Positions 24,105 through 31,669 of a stretch of 37,051 bases of DNA are shown here, piece by piece. The notes below the pieces were generated by a model that was not told the origin of the DNA, searched no databases, and worked only from the letters and a program-made list of their open reading frames with translations. The stretch lies in NCBI GenBank assembly GCA_018303655.1, contig JAGVXT010000029.1, positions 1 through 37,051 of the forward strand. Direction: 5' to 3'. Every line of letters starts with the position of its first letter. The first letter of the stretch is position 1. Both the position numbers and the translations under genes were made by a program. The DNA comes from Candidatus Woesearchaeota archaeon (GTDB lineage Archaea; Nanobdellota; Nanobdellia; Woesearchaeales; GW2011-AR4).

Positions 24105-24413
24105 ATGGAAACTGAGCAATTCAACATAAGAATGCCAAAGGATTTGGTGCAGGATTTGGATATAATATCAAAACTATTGAAAGTGAATAAATCTGAATGG
24201 GTTAAAACCAAGCTAGCTGAAGAAGTGCATGAGGAAAAGAATAAGCTTTTAATGGAATTAAGCACTTTGTACGCCAATGGAATGATTAGCAAAGAGAAGA
24301 TAGAAAAGATGGTAGGAAAGGATATTGCTGATGAGATGGAATTTATAAAGAAAAAAGCCATAGAATCCGCTAAAAAGGGAATTGAAATTGGAAGAAAATT
24401 CAGAAAAAAGTGA
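24105..24413 (+). CDS. Ribbon-helix-helix antitoxin (VapB-like)
   Basis: The 102-aa product opens METEQFNIRMPKDLVQDLD, the beta-strand and helix of a ribbon-helix-helix DNA-binding domain, continuing with KVNKSEWVKTKL. The C-terminal half is a charged helix suited to wrapping a toxin. The frame is open to 24075, but AGGTGAT is placed seven bases before the ATG at 24105. A TATA box (CCTTTATATATC near 24061) precedes it. The gene overlaps the PIN-domain gene behind it. Antitoxins of this kind usually repress their own promoter; no operator was defined. Confidence 0.8.
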   Translation: METEQFNIRMPKDLVQDLDIISKLLKVNKSEWVKTKLAEEVHEEKNKLLMELSTLYANGMISKEKIEKMVGKDIADEMEFIKKKAIESAKKGIEIGRKFRKK

Positions 24414-24894
24414 GTATATATTTGACACTTCTGCTTTAATAAGTCTGGGAACTGTTAAAGTAATTGATAATGTATTGAAGCTGACCAAAATAGTAATAAC
24501 TCTTTCCATAATTAAAGAACTTGAAGAATTCGCAAAACATGATGATAATTATGGAAAAGCAAGCAAAGAAGTGCTAAAATACAAAGATAAGCTTATTGTG
24601 AAGAAGGCAGAAATTAAAGAGTCAATTGAATATATTCAGACAACTGATAATGAGCTTTACAATCTTTCTAAGACACTATCCTGTACATTAATAACTGACG
24701 ACATAAAATTTTCTCGTCATGTTGATGGAAAAATTGAAACTCAATTTAGCACTTTTTTCTTGACTTTATTGGTTTCATCTAAGCATTTATCAAAGGAAAA
24801 GGCATTAGAGCTATTGGAAAAATTAAGGGACATTAGAAACTGGAGGGACAACATAATCTACTTAACAACAAAAGACGAGCTTGAAAAGCTTTAA
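24388..24894 (+). CDS. PIN-domain toxin-like ribonuclease (VapC-like)
   Basis: PIN toxins cleave RNA with a cluster of acidic residues. Seen here are YIFDTSALISLG near the N-terminus (first catalytic Asp), a central KELEEFA acidic helix, and the late TTDNELYNLSKTLSCTLITDD with the remaining acids. No ATG is available: TTG at 24388 has AAGGGA seven bases upstream, and TTG at 24382 is the alternative. It overlaps the antitoxin gene by 26 bases, the usual coupled arrangement. At about 168 aa it is longer than most VapC proteins (about 130), with a C-terminal helical extension (residues 125-168). Confidence 0.78.
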   Translation: MEENSEKSEYIFDTSALISLGTVKVIDNVLKLTKIVITLSIIKELEEFAKHDDNYGKASKEVLKYKDKLIVKKAEIKESIEYIQTTDNELYNLSKTLSCTLITDDIKFSRHVDGKIETQFSTFFLTLLVSSKHLSKEKALELLEKLRDIRNWRDNIIYLTTKDELEKL

Positions 24895-25274
24895 TCTAAT
24901 TTTTTCAAAATATCCTCTGGACTATTTATTCCCAATCCAAATCTTTTTTGAAGTTCTTCTTTCCTTTTTAACATTCTTTCATTTTCTGTAAGAAAAACAT
25001 CAATTTTTGCATTCATTACTGCATTAATATATTGTATAAAACTATCACTCCCAAATTCATCATAAAACATGTCTTTATATTTTTCATTATATTCTTCTTC
25101 TGTAAGAAAATTTTCTTCAAGAGCCTGTTTTAGTATGTTATCTTTTTGTAAATGCATCTTATAGTTGATTCTTTTCAAAATATTCATTGCAATAGGTTTA
25201 GGCATATTTAACAATTTTTTTATTAGTTTTGGCTCTATTTCCACAAAATTTTTGTGTTCGTTCTTTTTATCCAT
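24891..25274 (-). CDS. PIN-like protein lacking the usual N-terminal half
   Basis: The last 50 residues (FIQYINAVMNAKIDVFLTEN, then RFGLGINSPEDILKKL) look like the final part of a PIN domain, with the D-x-FLTEN and SPEDIL elements. The expected DTN/DTS start is absent: residues 1-75 are charged and helical. It may be a remodelled antitoxin-toxin piece, a truncated toxin, or an unrelated protein. Its ATG directly abuts the 50-base repeat and follows the mgtC stop by three bases, so it may now be transcribed from the mgtC promoter. Its end overlaps the convergent PIN gene by 4 bases. Confidence 0.55.
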   Translation of the reverse strand: MDKKNEHKNFVEIEPKLIKKLLNMPKPIAMNILKRINYKMHLQKDNILKQALEENFLTEEEYNEKYKDMFYDEFGSDSFIQYINAVMNAKIDVFLTENERMLKRKEELQKRFGLGINSPEDILKKLD

Positions 25275-25324
25275 ATTTCACAGTTTCTTAAAAAAATCAG
25301 ATTTATTCAGCTGCAAAACTATCA
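25275..25324. repeat. 50-base direct repeat, right copy (3' end of mgtC)
   Basis: Identical to 23985-24034. It covers the last ~15 codons of mgtC, its stop codon (25278-25280) and three bases beyond. The cassette between the two copies holds the RHH-PIN pair and the PIN-like ORF but no recombinase gene. Confidence 0.9.
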
Positions 25325-25679
25325 GTACCAAAACAACTGCAATTACTGTCATTAGATAATATCCCAAGCCGATTGCAATTCCAACCCCGGAAACTGCCCA
25401 GATTGATGCTGCTGTTGTCAGGCCATGCACCTCGCTTTTTGACCTGAAGATTGTTCCAGCGCCAAGAAAGCCTATGCCTGTTGCAATTCCAGCGATTATT
25501 CTTGCAGCTTCATTTGGAAGCGTTTCAATTGTTACAAGCACAAACAAGGCGGAGCCAAGGCAAACAAGCATATGTGTCCTTATGCCGGCCGGCTTGTGCA
25601 CAACTTCCCTTTCCAAGCCAATCAATCCGCCAGCTACAACTGCAAGAATCAGCCTAAGCAAGAGCTCTGTATATTCCAT
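25278..25679 (-). CDS. MgtC/SapB family membrane protein
   Basis: A 133-aa protein with the MgtC N-terminal domain: GGLIGLEREVVHKPAGIRTHMLVCLGSALF, then GIGFLGAGTIFR and VHGLTTAASIWAVSGVGIAIGLGYY, about four to five membrane helices. It lacks the soluble C-terminal domain of bacterial MgtC, as is common in short homologues. MgtC proteins are linked to magnesium and phosphate stress and to virulence, but the molecular activity is unsettled. It follows a 72-aa membrane protein by three bases. Its 3' end is duplicated at 23985, marking it as a probable insertion target. Confidence 0.87.
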   Translation of the reverse strand: MEYTELLLRLILAVVAGGLIGLEREVVHKPAGIRTHMLVCLGSALFVLVTIETLPNEAARIIAGIATGIGFLGAGTIFRSKSEVHGLTTAASIWAVSGVGIAIGLGYYLMTVIAVVLVLIVLQLNKSDFFKKL

Positions 25680-25682
25680 CTT

Positions 25683-25901
25683 TTATTTTCTTTTAATGTC
25701 CATCTTTAACGGCCAGTCGCTTGGCGCATAAGTCATTGATATGAGAGAAGCGACAAACATCAATGTAAAAAACAGGACAAAGGTAAATCCCCATGTTCTT
25801 GAGTTTGGAAGAATGTAAAAAGCGGAAATCAAAAATCCCACAATGCTTGTAAGCATATAGCCTCCTGACAAAGGGGCTACGTTGAATTCCCTGTGATGCA
25901 T
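25683..25901 (-). CDS. Small two-helix membrane protein, 72 aa
   Basis: Starts MHHREFNVAPLSGGYMLTSI; two hydrophobic helices (about 12-32 and 37-57) flank a short NSRTWG loop, and the protein ends with a basic tail KMDIKRK. AAGAGGCGTC just before the ATG, like the purine run before pyrophosphatase B, supports the start. It sits three bases ahead of mgtC and is probably co-translated with it. No known family is recognised. Confidence 0.65.
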   Translation of the reverse strand: MHHREFNVAPLSGGYMLTSIVGFLISAFYILPNSRTWGFTFVLFFTLMFVASLISMTYAPSDWPLKMDIKRK

Positions 25902-26005
25902 GATTGACGCCTCTTTTTTAATTTTTAATGTATTTTTATTGAATTTTTGTTAATGTTGATAGTTATCGAGTTTTATTTTATTGAATCTGTATCTTTATTT
26001 TCCTC

Positions 26006-27097
26006 TTATTTAAACTTAACGAAATTAAGCTTGTCAATGTGCTTTCTTGCATGCTCAATGCCCTTGACCAAATTGCCCATAAATTCTTCCATCTTATTGC
26101 AGGCAATCTCCTTCAGTTCGCCGCTTGTCATTCTGCCTGACTTGTATTCATGATAAATTTTATCGAGCTCTTCATCATCTTCAACCAAATGCTGCTTCAT
26201 AAGCTCAAAAATCATGTCTTTTTCCATTATTGCGCCGTGCTTCCTGTGCTCGTCAAGCGTGTCCCTGCCTCCGCTTAAAGCATTCCTGATTTTTCTCTTG
26301 ACAGAATTCATGTCTTCCGGCAGCTCTATGCAGCTTTCCGGCTTTGACTTGCTCATCTTGATGTCTCCGTCAAGAGAAGGCGTGTATTTGTGATAAAGTC
26401 CAGAAGGCAGAAAGAATTTTCTTTCCTTGAACCTTCTAACAACATCCCTTGTAAGCCTTATATGCGGGTCCTGGTCAACTCCAACAGGAATTATGCCGGG
26501 CATTCTTTCTTTGAATTGCGGGTATAAAATGTCAGCAACTTGAGTCATTGCAGCCATTATCTTGCCAGGGTCGGCATTTCCGTAAATTGCCTCAAACTCA
26601 TTAAGGGTTATTTTTTTTGCAAATTCATAAGCATAATTCATGACTTCCCTGTTTTCCGACTGGAAATAGAATGTGGTTTTCTTTGGGTCCAGCCCAAGGG
26701 CAACATAAGCCGGGATGTGAAAATCCAATGCTCTTTTTCTTGCCTCTTCCAAAGTGACCCCTCTTGTTGAGGCTGCCTCCAAGTCCGCAACTAAAATGTA
26801 TGTCTGGGCCCCGTGCTCTTGGAAATACTTTATGTTCTCAACAACCATTTTTGTGCCGAAATGTATTTTCTCATTTGAAGGCATTATTCCGCTCAGAACA
26901 TAGTATTTTTTCCTGTGATTTATTGCATCAGAGATTATTTTCAGGTCCCTGCCCGCAAACACAACCCCTCTTCTCATAATCCTGTTTGGATTAGGAAAAA
27001 TGCTAGAATGAAATATCTCAAGACCAAAATCCTTTATGATTTTTTCATAATCCTCCAATAATCCAGAACCCCACGGGTCAATGATTTTATGTTTCAT
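26006..27097 (-). CDS. trpS: Tryptophanyl-tRNA synthetase
   Basis: Charges tRNA-Trp; class Ic synthetase. The 363-aa product has the archaeal/eukaryal form: PSNEKIHFGTK (73-83) as the HIGH-type motif, with Asn in place of the common Gly; the PVGVDQDPHIRLTRD segment; and KMSKS (247-251). The N-terminus IDPWGSG (6-12) is typical of the archaeal enzyme. A TATA box (GATTTATATAAAC near 27117-27128) lies about 25 bases before the ATG, so translation is probably leaderless. It stands alone, separated from the DMT transporter by a hairpin repeat. Confidence 0.95.
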   Translation of the reverse strand: MKHKIIDPWGSGLLEDYEKIIKDFGLEIFHSSIFPNPNRIMRRGVVFAGRDLKIISDAINHRKKYYVLSGIMPSNEKIHFGTKMVVENIKYFQEHGAQTYILVADLEAASTRGVTLEEARKRALDFHIPAYVALGLDPKKTTFYFQSENREVMNYAYEFAKKITLNEFEAIYGNADPGKIMAAMTQVADILYPQFKERMPGIIPVGVDQDPHIRLTRDVVRRFKERKFFLPSGLYHKYTPSLDGDIKMSKSKPESCIELPEDMNSVKRKIRNALSGGRDTLDEHRKHGAIMEKDMIFELMKQHLVEDDEELDKIYHEYKSGRMTSGELKEIACNKMEEFMGNLVKGIEHARKHIDKLNFVKFK

Positions 27098-27132
27098 AGC
27101 GTTAAATTTGGGTGTAGTTTATATAAATCTTA

Positions 27133-27243
27133 TCAAAAATCTGTGGCATGCGAGTGAGCGAAGCGAACTCGCTCACATTCGGGTAATTTTTGGGAATGCT
27201 CAGAAATCGCAATTATATTAATATATTTTGCGATTTCTGACAT
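27133..27243. repeat. Intergenic modular hairpin repeat, copy 3
   Basis: GTGGCATGCGAG (shared with copy 2) leads to GTGAGCG-AAGC-GAACTCGCTCAC, then GGGAATGCTC (shared with copy 1), then a hairpin AGAAATCGCAA..TTGCGATTTCT and the closing GACAT. It lies between the trpS promoter and the end of the DMT transporter gene. Confidence 0.65.
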
Positions 27244-27251
27244 TTTTATAA

Positions 27252-28109
27252 TTAGAATAAAGTTATCAAAATCCCTCCAATAAGCATTATAGCAGTTCCT
27301 ATTAAAGAGTTCCTGATGTTTCTTTCTTTAAAAACGAAATAGCCGATAAAAATGCTGAATATCAGGCTGCTTCTCTTCAACGAGATGACATAAGGGACAA
27401 TTGCGCTTGCCATTGCATAAGAGGCCAAGGCTATCATAAAAGCTGAAGAAACGCCGAGAAATGCAAGCAGCTTGAAATTTATTTTTAGTTGATTCAATTT
27501 TTCATTGAATTTAATAAAAAACAATGGCAACATAACCAAAGAAATGAAAAAATAAACCAAGACTGTGAAAAATAGGGCATTTGAGGCTATTATCCCCATC
27601 TTGAAAAGGTTTGATGTTATGCTCCATACAAAAGCAACAATAATTACGTAAAAAGAGCCCTTGATTTTGAACAATGAATTGAATGGCTCAAAAAACCCTT
27701 CCCCGTTTTTGATGTTAACTATGTAAGCGCCGGCTACAATCAAAATTATTCCGATAAAACCAGCTTCGGAGGGAATTTCCCTTAGCATAAAATAGGAAAG
27801 CATAACCAAAAATAAAGGAGTCAGGCTTAGCATTGGCAATGAAACAGAAAGCTTGCTTGTCTGCAGCGCTTTTACCAGCATGTATGTTGTTATTATCAAT
27901 AATATACCATTTAATGCAGCAATCCAGTAAACATCAAGGCTTATTTTCTGAGGGTAGTTAAAATATAATAAAATCAGCAAAAAAGGCAGCGCAAACGCAT
28001 ATTGGACCCAGACAATAATTGAGCTGTTAACGGGCTTGAGCTTTTTCATCAGTGCGAATATAACAGCATCACCTAACCCCGAAACAACAGAAAGAAATGC
28101 CCATAACAT
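27252..28109 (-). CDS. EamA/DMT-family transporter
   Basis: A 285-aa protein with ten membrane helices in two similar halves, the drug/metabolite transporter layout. The second half has the usual GVSSAFMIALASYAMASAIVPYVISLKRSS followed by a FKERN turn and GTAIMLIGGILI. Substrates of this family range from amino acids and nucleotides to sugar phosphates, and this one cannot be assigned. It starts one base after the rpe stop and is probably translated from the rpe message. Confidence 0.87.
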   Translation of the reverse strand: MLWAFLSVVSGLGDAVIFALMKKLKPVNSSIIVWVQYAFALPFLLILLYFNYPQKISLDVYWIAALNGILLIITTYMLVKALQTSKLSVSLPMLSLTPLFLVMLSYFMLREIPSEAGFIGIILIVAGAYIVNIKNGEGFFEPFNSLFKIKGSFYVIIVAFVWSITSNLFKMGIIASNALFFTVLVYFFISLVMLPLFFIKFNEKLNQLKINFKLLAFLGVSSAFMIALASYAMASAIVPYVISLKRSSLIFSIFIGYFVFKERNIRNSLIGTAIMLIGGILITLF

Positions 28110-28110
28110 T

Positions 28111-28752
28111 TTATTTTAAAGTGCTTAATATTTCTTTTATTGCAGCAACCCTGTCTTTTTTGCCGAATAGTGAAGTGCCTGCGACAAATACATTGGCGCC
28201 TGCCTCAAAGGCAATTCCTGCGGTTATTGGATTTATGCCCCCATCAACTTCAATGTCAAGCCTTGGCTTAAGCTTTCTCAGCTCCCTGACTTTTGGCATC
28301 GTTGCCTCTATAAACTTCTGCCCTGCCCATCCGGGCTCGACAGTCATCACCAAAACCATATCAACAATCCCAAGGTATTTTTTTATTTTATCCAATGAAG
28401 TGTTTGGCTTGATGGAGATGCCAGCCTTTACCCTGTTTTTCTTTATGAAATTAATCTGCTTTGAAGGGTATTTGCAGGCTTCCTCATGGATTGTTACCGA
28501 ATAAGCGCCTGCATCAATAAACCTTTTTATATAAGAATCGCTTGGCTCATGAACCATAAGATGCACGTCAAGAGGCACCTTTGTTTTGATTGTCTTAACA
28601 AACTCCGCATTGACAGTCGTAGGAGGAACAAAAATTCCGTCCATAATGTCGACATGTATCAAATCAGCATATTTTTCAACTTCTTTTATCTCCTGGCTGA
28701 CTTTTGACAGGTCAGCTGAAAGTATTGAAGGCGCAATTTTTACTTTTGGCAT
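28111..28752 (-). CDS. rpe: Ribulose-phosphate 3-epimerase
   Basis: Interconverts ribulose-5-phosphate and xylulose-5-phosphate in the cytoplasm. A 213-aa TIM barrel with the family hallmarks: IAPSILSADLSKV near the start, the catalytic HVDIMDGIFVP, LDVHLMVHEP, VLVMTVEPGWAGQKF, and the second catalytic Asp in EVDGGI with GANVFVAGTSLFG binding phosphate. The frame extends to a TTG at 28764, but the ATG at 28752, with an AT-rich promoter element about 28 bases upstream, is better. It follows the COG1325 gene by about 36 bases and precedes the transporter by one. Confidence 0.94.
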   Translation of the reverse strand: MPKVKIAPSILSADLSKVSQEIKEVEKYADLIHVDIMDGIFVPPTTVNAEFVKTIKTKVPLDVHLMVHEPSDSYIKRFIDAGAYSVTIHEEACKYPSKQINFIKKNRVKAGISIKPNTSLDKIKKYLGIVDMVLVMTVEPGWAGQKFIEATMPKVRELRKLKPRLDIEVDGGINPITAGIAFEAGANVFVAGTSLFGKKDRVAAIKEILSTLK

Positions 28753-28788
28753 TTTTAATTTCAAATATTTGTCAGTTTTTAAGGTTTT

Positions 28789-29244
28789 TTATTTTTCAGA
28801 AAACAAATTGTTTATTACATTTAAAGCTATTTCCCTTTTCTTCGGAAAAGCTGCTATGCTTATCTTCAGGTGGAAGCATTTGCCGGAATCTGTCAAAACC
28901 AGCTTTTTTTCATTAATCCATAAGTCTTTGTCAAACCTGAGGAAAAAATCCAGGTTTTTGTCAAGCCTTGATTCAAGCTGTGCAAGTATCGTGTTTTTCT
29001 GGTTTTCATCGAGATTGTTTAATAAATTCTTTAAAAATTGGCTTACCAAATTTGCTTTCGTCAATGCAGCTTCGAATATATTTATTTTGCTTTCATTGAA
29101 TCCAGCGGCATTTGTCTTCCTGAAATCAACTTTGTTATCCTGAAGATTAAAGGGAAAAAACATCAAGAAAGCGTCTAAAACGGGCTGGCTGCCTTCATTT
29201 TCATAAGAAAAAACTGTCAGTTTTATCAGATGAGCATATTTCAT
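28789..29244 (-). CDS. RNA-binding exosome-type protein (COG1325 family)
   Basis: A 151-aa protein resembling the archaeal COG1325 group, described as RNA-binding and linked to the exosome. Diagnostic pieces are FLRFDKDLW (about 100-108) and AAFPKKREIALNVI near the C-terminus, with an N-terminal strand leading to the FMFFPF segment. It sits at the end of the eL43-rpoP-pfdB-UPF0147 operon, five bases after UPF0147, a placement consistent with an information-processing role. The function is inferred from family likeness. Confidence 0.72.
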   Translation of the reverse strand: MKYAHLIKLTVFSYENEGSQPVLDAFLMFFPFNLQDNKVDFRKTNAAGFNESKINIFEAALTKANLVSQFLKNLLNNLDENQKNTILAQLESRLDKNLDFFLRFDKDLWINEKKLVLTDSGKCFHLKISIAAFPKKREIALNVINNLFSEK

Positions 29245-29249
29245 TTAAT

Positions 29250-29507
29250 TCATAATTTTTCAAGCATGCTCATGACATTCCATATCTGCGTCCTTGTATA
29301 TGACTGCAGGTTGACGTCATTTGCAATCTGGTCGAGCTCATTCAGCGCTTTGTTGACTTTTATTGGCAATTCCGTGCCTTCTTTTAAAGTGCTGACAACA
29401 GACTCTATTTTTGTCCTTACGTTCCTTGGAACAGTGGAGTCTTCCTTGACTTCGCTAAGGCTGCTTACAACAGCGTCCAGCTGGGTTATTTGCTCTGCCA
29501 TTTTCAT
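29250..29507 (-). CDS. UPF0147 family protein
   Basis: An 85-aa all-helical protein matching UPF0147, a conserved archaeal family of unknown function: SEVKEDSTVPRNVRTKIE followed by a helix ending IANDVNLQSYTRTQIWNVMSMLE. Two possible starts (29507 and 29501) differ by two residues. It begins one base after the prefoldin gene, inside the same leftward operon. Confidence 0.85.
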   Translation of the reverse strand: MKMAEQITQLDAVVSSLSEVKEDSTVPRNVRTKIESVVSTLKEGTELPIKVNKALNELDQIANDVNLQSYTRTQIWNVMSMLEKL

Positions 29508-29508
29508 T

Positions 29509-29844
29509 TTAATCTTCCTTTTTTATTTTAGTCAGAATTTCAGACTGCAGCTTTGAGGCCTTTTCCCTTACTTGCGCCTCTTGCTTTTCCATTGTCTTTA
29601 TCCTCAACTCAAGCATCTCCTTCTTTGAATGGAGCTCTGCCTTGAGTTCATCCTTATCAGTTTCAACCATTATGTTGCCTATGATTTTATACGCTTTCTC
29701 TGTATTGGCAAGCTCGTTCAATGCTGACTCTGTCTCGACAAGCTGGACCTGGAATTGCTGCTTTTGCCCAAGAAAGCTCTGAAGGCTCTGCTCAAACATC
29801 TGCAATTGCCCTATTTTTTGCTCTGTTTCTTTTGAAACTTCCAT
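29509..29844 (-). CDS. pfdB: Prefoldin subunit beta
   Basis: Prefoldin beta forms the hexameric chaperone that hands unfolded proteins to the thermosome. The 111-aa product has two long coiled-coil helices joined by the short beta hairpin (AYKIIGNIMVETDKDEL, about 51-67), and matches the family in size and pattern. The gene follows rpoP by three bases and precedes UPF0147 by one, a common archaeal order. The alpha subunit is not in the window. Confidence 0.93.
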   Translation of the reverse strand: MEVSKETEQKIGQLQMFEQSLQSFLGQKQQFQVQLVETESALNELANTEKAYKIIGNIMVETDKDELKAELHSKKEMLELRIKTMEKQEAQVREKASKLQSEILTKIKKED

Positions 29845-29847
29845 TTT

Positions 29848-29985
29848 TTATTTTGCTTTCACTTCTGTGTTTACGCTTCTTGGCTTGAAAAGTATCTTGC
29901 TGCCGCAATAGGGACATCTTATTCTTTTTCTCAAATAGTCCGTTGCAACTTTCTTGTTGCAGTCAAAGCATTTGTATTCTGCCAT
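29848..29985 (-). CDS. rpoP: RNA polymerase subunit P (Rpo12)
   Basis: A 45-aa zinc-ribbon protein: MAEYKCFDCNKKV, then RKRIRCPYCGSKILFKPR, with two CxxC pairs (C6/C9 and C24/C27). This is the archaeal counterpart of Rpb12 and helps hold the Rpo3/Rpo10 part of RNA polymerase. Its ATG overlaps the eL43 stop by one base (TAATG), and GAGGAGG at the end of eL43 serves as its ribosome binding site. Confidence 0.93.
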   Translation of the reverse strand: MAEYKCFDCNKKVATDYLRKRIRCPYCGSKILFKPRSVNTEVKAK

Positions 29986-30287
29986 TATGCCTCCTCTGAA
30001 GCCTCTTCAATCTCTTCCTTTATAATCTCGGGCTCTTCCTGCATCACCTGGGCTTCTTTTGTTATTATCTTTTTTGTAATAGAGTAAGCTTTGCCTGTGA
30101 ATTTGGCATTGCATTTTCTGCAGCTCCATATGCCGACAGCAACCCTCTTTACAGCTGTCTTGCTGCAGTAAGGGCACTTGTGCAGCTTTCTCTGCTCAGT
30201 TTCTATTTTAGAAAATTTTACCTTAAGCTTTCTTCCGTACCTTGCGCCAAATCTCTTGACAGAGCCTAGATTTTCTTCTGTTTTCAT
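29985..30287 (-). CDS. rpl37ae: Ribosomal protein eL43 (L37Ae)
   Basis: A large-subunit zinc-ribbon ribosomal protein. The 100-aa product opens MKTEENLGSVKRFGARYGRK and has the four-Cys ribbon HKCPYC..WSCRKCNAKFTGKAY (about 37-67). After the normal core it carries a Glu-rich tail (about 75-100) longer than usual. The frame runs upstream to 30305, but the ATG at 30287 is the natural start. It heads the operon eL43-rpoP-pfdB-UPF0147-COG1325. The tRNA-Pro gene ends only about 20 bases upstream on the same strand. Confidence 0.93.
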   Translation of the reverse strand: MKTEENLGSVKRFGARYGRKLKVKFSKIETEQRKLHKCPYCSKTAVKRVAVGIWSCRKCNAKFTGKAYSITKKIITKEAQVMQEEPEIIKEEIEEASEEA

Positions 30288-30306
30288 TTTTATTGAGCAA
30301 CTCAAA

Positions 30307-30400
30307 TGGGGCTGCCCGGACTTTCATAACCTGATGGTTTTTTGAACCGGGGTCTTAAGGTCCCAAACCTCAAATGATAGCCAAGCTACACCACAGCCCC
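30307..30400 (-). tRNA. tRNA-Pro (anticodon TGG) with an apparent T-loop intron
   Basis: Acceptor GGGGCTG pairs with CAGCCCC, followed by discriminator A73; CCA is not encoded. The anticodon arm TGAGG-TTTGGGA-CCTTA gives anticodon TGG (30365-30363). T-stem CCCGG pairs with CCGGG, but the loop reads TTCAAA, then 20 extra bases (30321-30340), then T. Removing them leaves the standard TTCAAAT loop and a 74-base tRNA. The extra bases form AACC-ATCA-GGTT, and TTC can pair with GAA beyond three-base bulges, a relaxed bulge-helix-bulge as cut by archaeal splicing endonuclease. A TATA element lies near 30447-30458. Confidence 0.88.
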
Positions 30401-30521
30401 GTTAGGGTAGCTGTTTAGCCACTCCTATTAGGTTTAACAGCCTCTTTTTAAATTTATCGTTGGGGCTATTTTTCCGTATTATCAATAACTTATATAAACT
30501 AATTATATTTTTAATGCATAT

Positions 30522-31622
30522 ATGGCATTAACAGAAGCTCAAAGGTTTCATTTAAAGAAATTCATCAAGGAACTGGAAAATTTCAGGGGCAGGCACACAG
30601 AATTAGTTAGTGTGTACATCCCACAGGATTATGATTTAAACAAAATAATCAACCATCTGGCTCAGGAGCAGGGCACAGCATCCAACATCAAGTCCGCTTC
30701 CACAAGAAAAAATGTAACTGATGCTTTGGAAAGGATGATCCAGCACCTTAAATTATTCAAAAAAAACCCTCCAAATGGGCTTGTGGTGTTTTCCGGCAAT
30801 GTGGCTGAAAGGGAAGGCCAGCAGGATTTCAAGGTCTGGAGCATAGAGCCTCCTATTCCGTTAAAGACAAGAATTTACAGATGCGACAAGGAGTTTGTCC
30901 TTGACATTTTAAGAGACATGCTCGAAACAAAGGAGGTCTTTGGGCTTGTTGTGATGGACAGAAGGGACGCGAATATTGCATTATTGAAAGGAAAAACAAT
31001 CGTTCCGCTTGTCAAAACCCATTCAGAAGTCCCGGGCAAATTTAAGGCCGGGGGACAGAGCGCAGCCCGATTCAGTCGAATTGTTGAAGGCGCTGCAAAA
31101 GACCATTACAAGAAAGTTGCAGAATACATGAAGGAAACATTCCTCAATATGGAAGGACTTAGGGGCATTATTGTAGGAGGCCCAGGGCCTACAAAATATG
31201 ATCTTGTTGAAGGAGACTTCATAACAAATGAAGTAAAGAAGAAGATAATAGCAATAAAAGACTTGAGTTATACTGGAGAATTTGGACTGGAAGAGCTGCT
31301 CGAGAAAAGCCAGGATGTCCTGGCGCAGGAAGATGTAACAGAAGAGAAGAAGATTGTCGGAAAGTTCCTTGAGATGCTTGCCACAAAGCAGAGCATGGTT
31401 TCTTACGGTGAAAACGAAGTTATGAAGAAAGTGAAAATGGGCGTTGTTGACACATTGCTCTTGTCTGAAGACTTAAGCGATGAAAAAATAGAGGAGTTTG
31501 AGAAAGCAGCGCAGCCAGTGGGCACAAATATCAGAATTATTTCAACACAAACACGAGAGGGTGTTCAATTAAGGGATTTGGGAAAAGCAGCGGCAATTTT
31601 AAGGTATGAGGTGCATGGATAG
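30522..31622 (+). CDS. prf1: Peptide chain release factor aRF1
   Basis: Recognises stop codons and triggers peptide release at the ribosome. The 366-aa product has the decoding motifs NIKS (55-58) and YRCDKEF (the YxCxxxF motif, about 118) and the catalytic GGQ in KFKAGGQSAARFSRIVEGA (about 179). The C-terminal domain ends TREGVQLRDLGKAAAILRYEV. It is shorter than most archaeal homologues (about 410), mainly in the C-domain. A TATA box (CTTATATAAAC, 30488-30498) precedes the ATG by about 28 bases, divergent from the tRNA gene. Confidence 0.95.
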   Translation: MALTEAQRFHLKKFIKELENFRGRHTELVSVYIPQDYDLNKIINHLAQEQGTASNIKSASTRKNVTDALERMIQHLKLFKKNPPNGLVVFSGNVAEREGQQDFKVWSIEPPIPLKTRIYRCDKEFVLDILRDMLETKEVFGLVVMDRRDANIALLKGKTIVPLVKTHSEVPGKFKAGGQSAARFSRIVEGAAKDHYKKVAEYMKETFLNMEGLRGIIVGGPGPTKYDLVEGDFITNEVKKKIIAIKDLSYTGEFGLEELLEKSQDVLAQEDVTEEKKIVGKFLEMLATKQSMVSYGENEVMKKVKMGVVDTLLLSEDLSDEKIEEFEKAAQPVGTNIRIISTQTREGVQLRDLGKAAAILRYEVHG

Positions 31623-31669
31623 AGGTGCTTAGTAAAAAGTCAATTGAGATATTTGTTATAAGGTTATAA

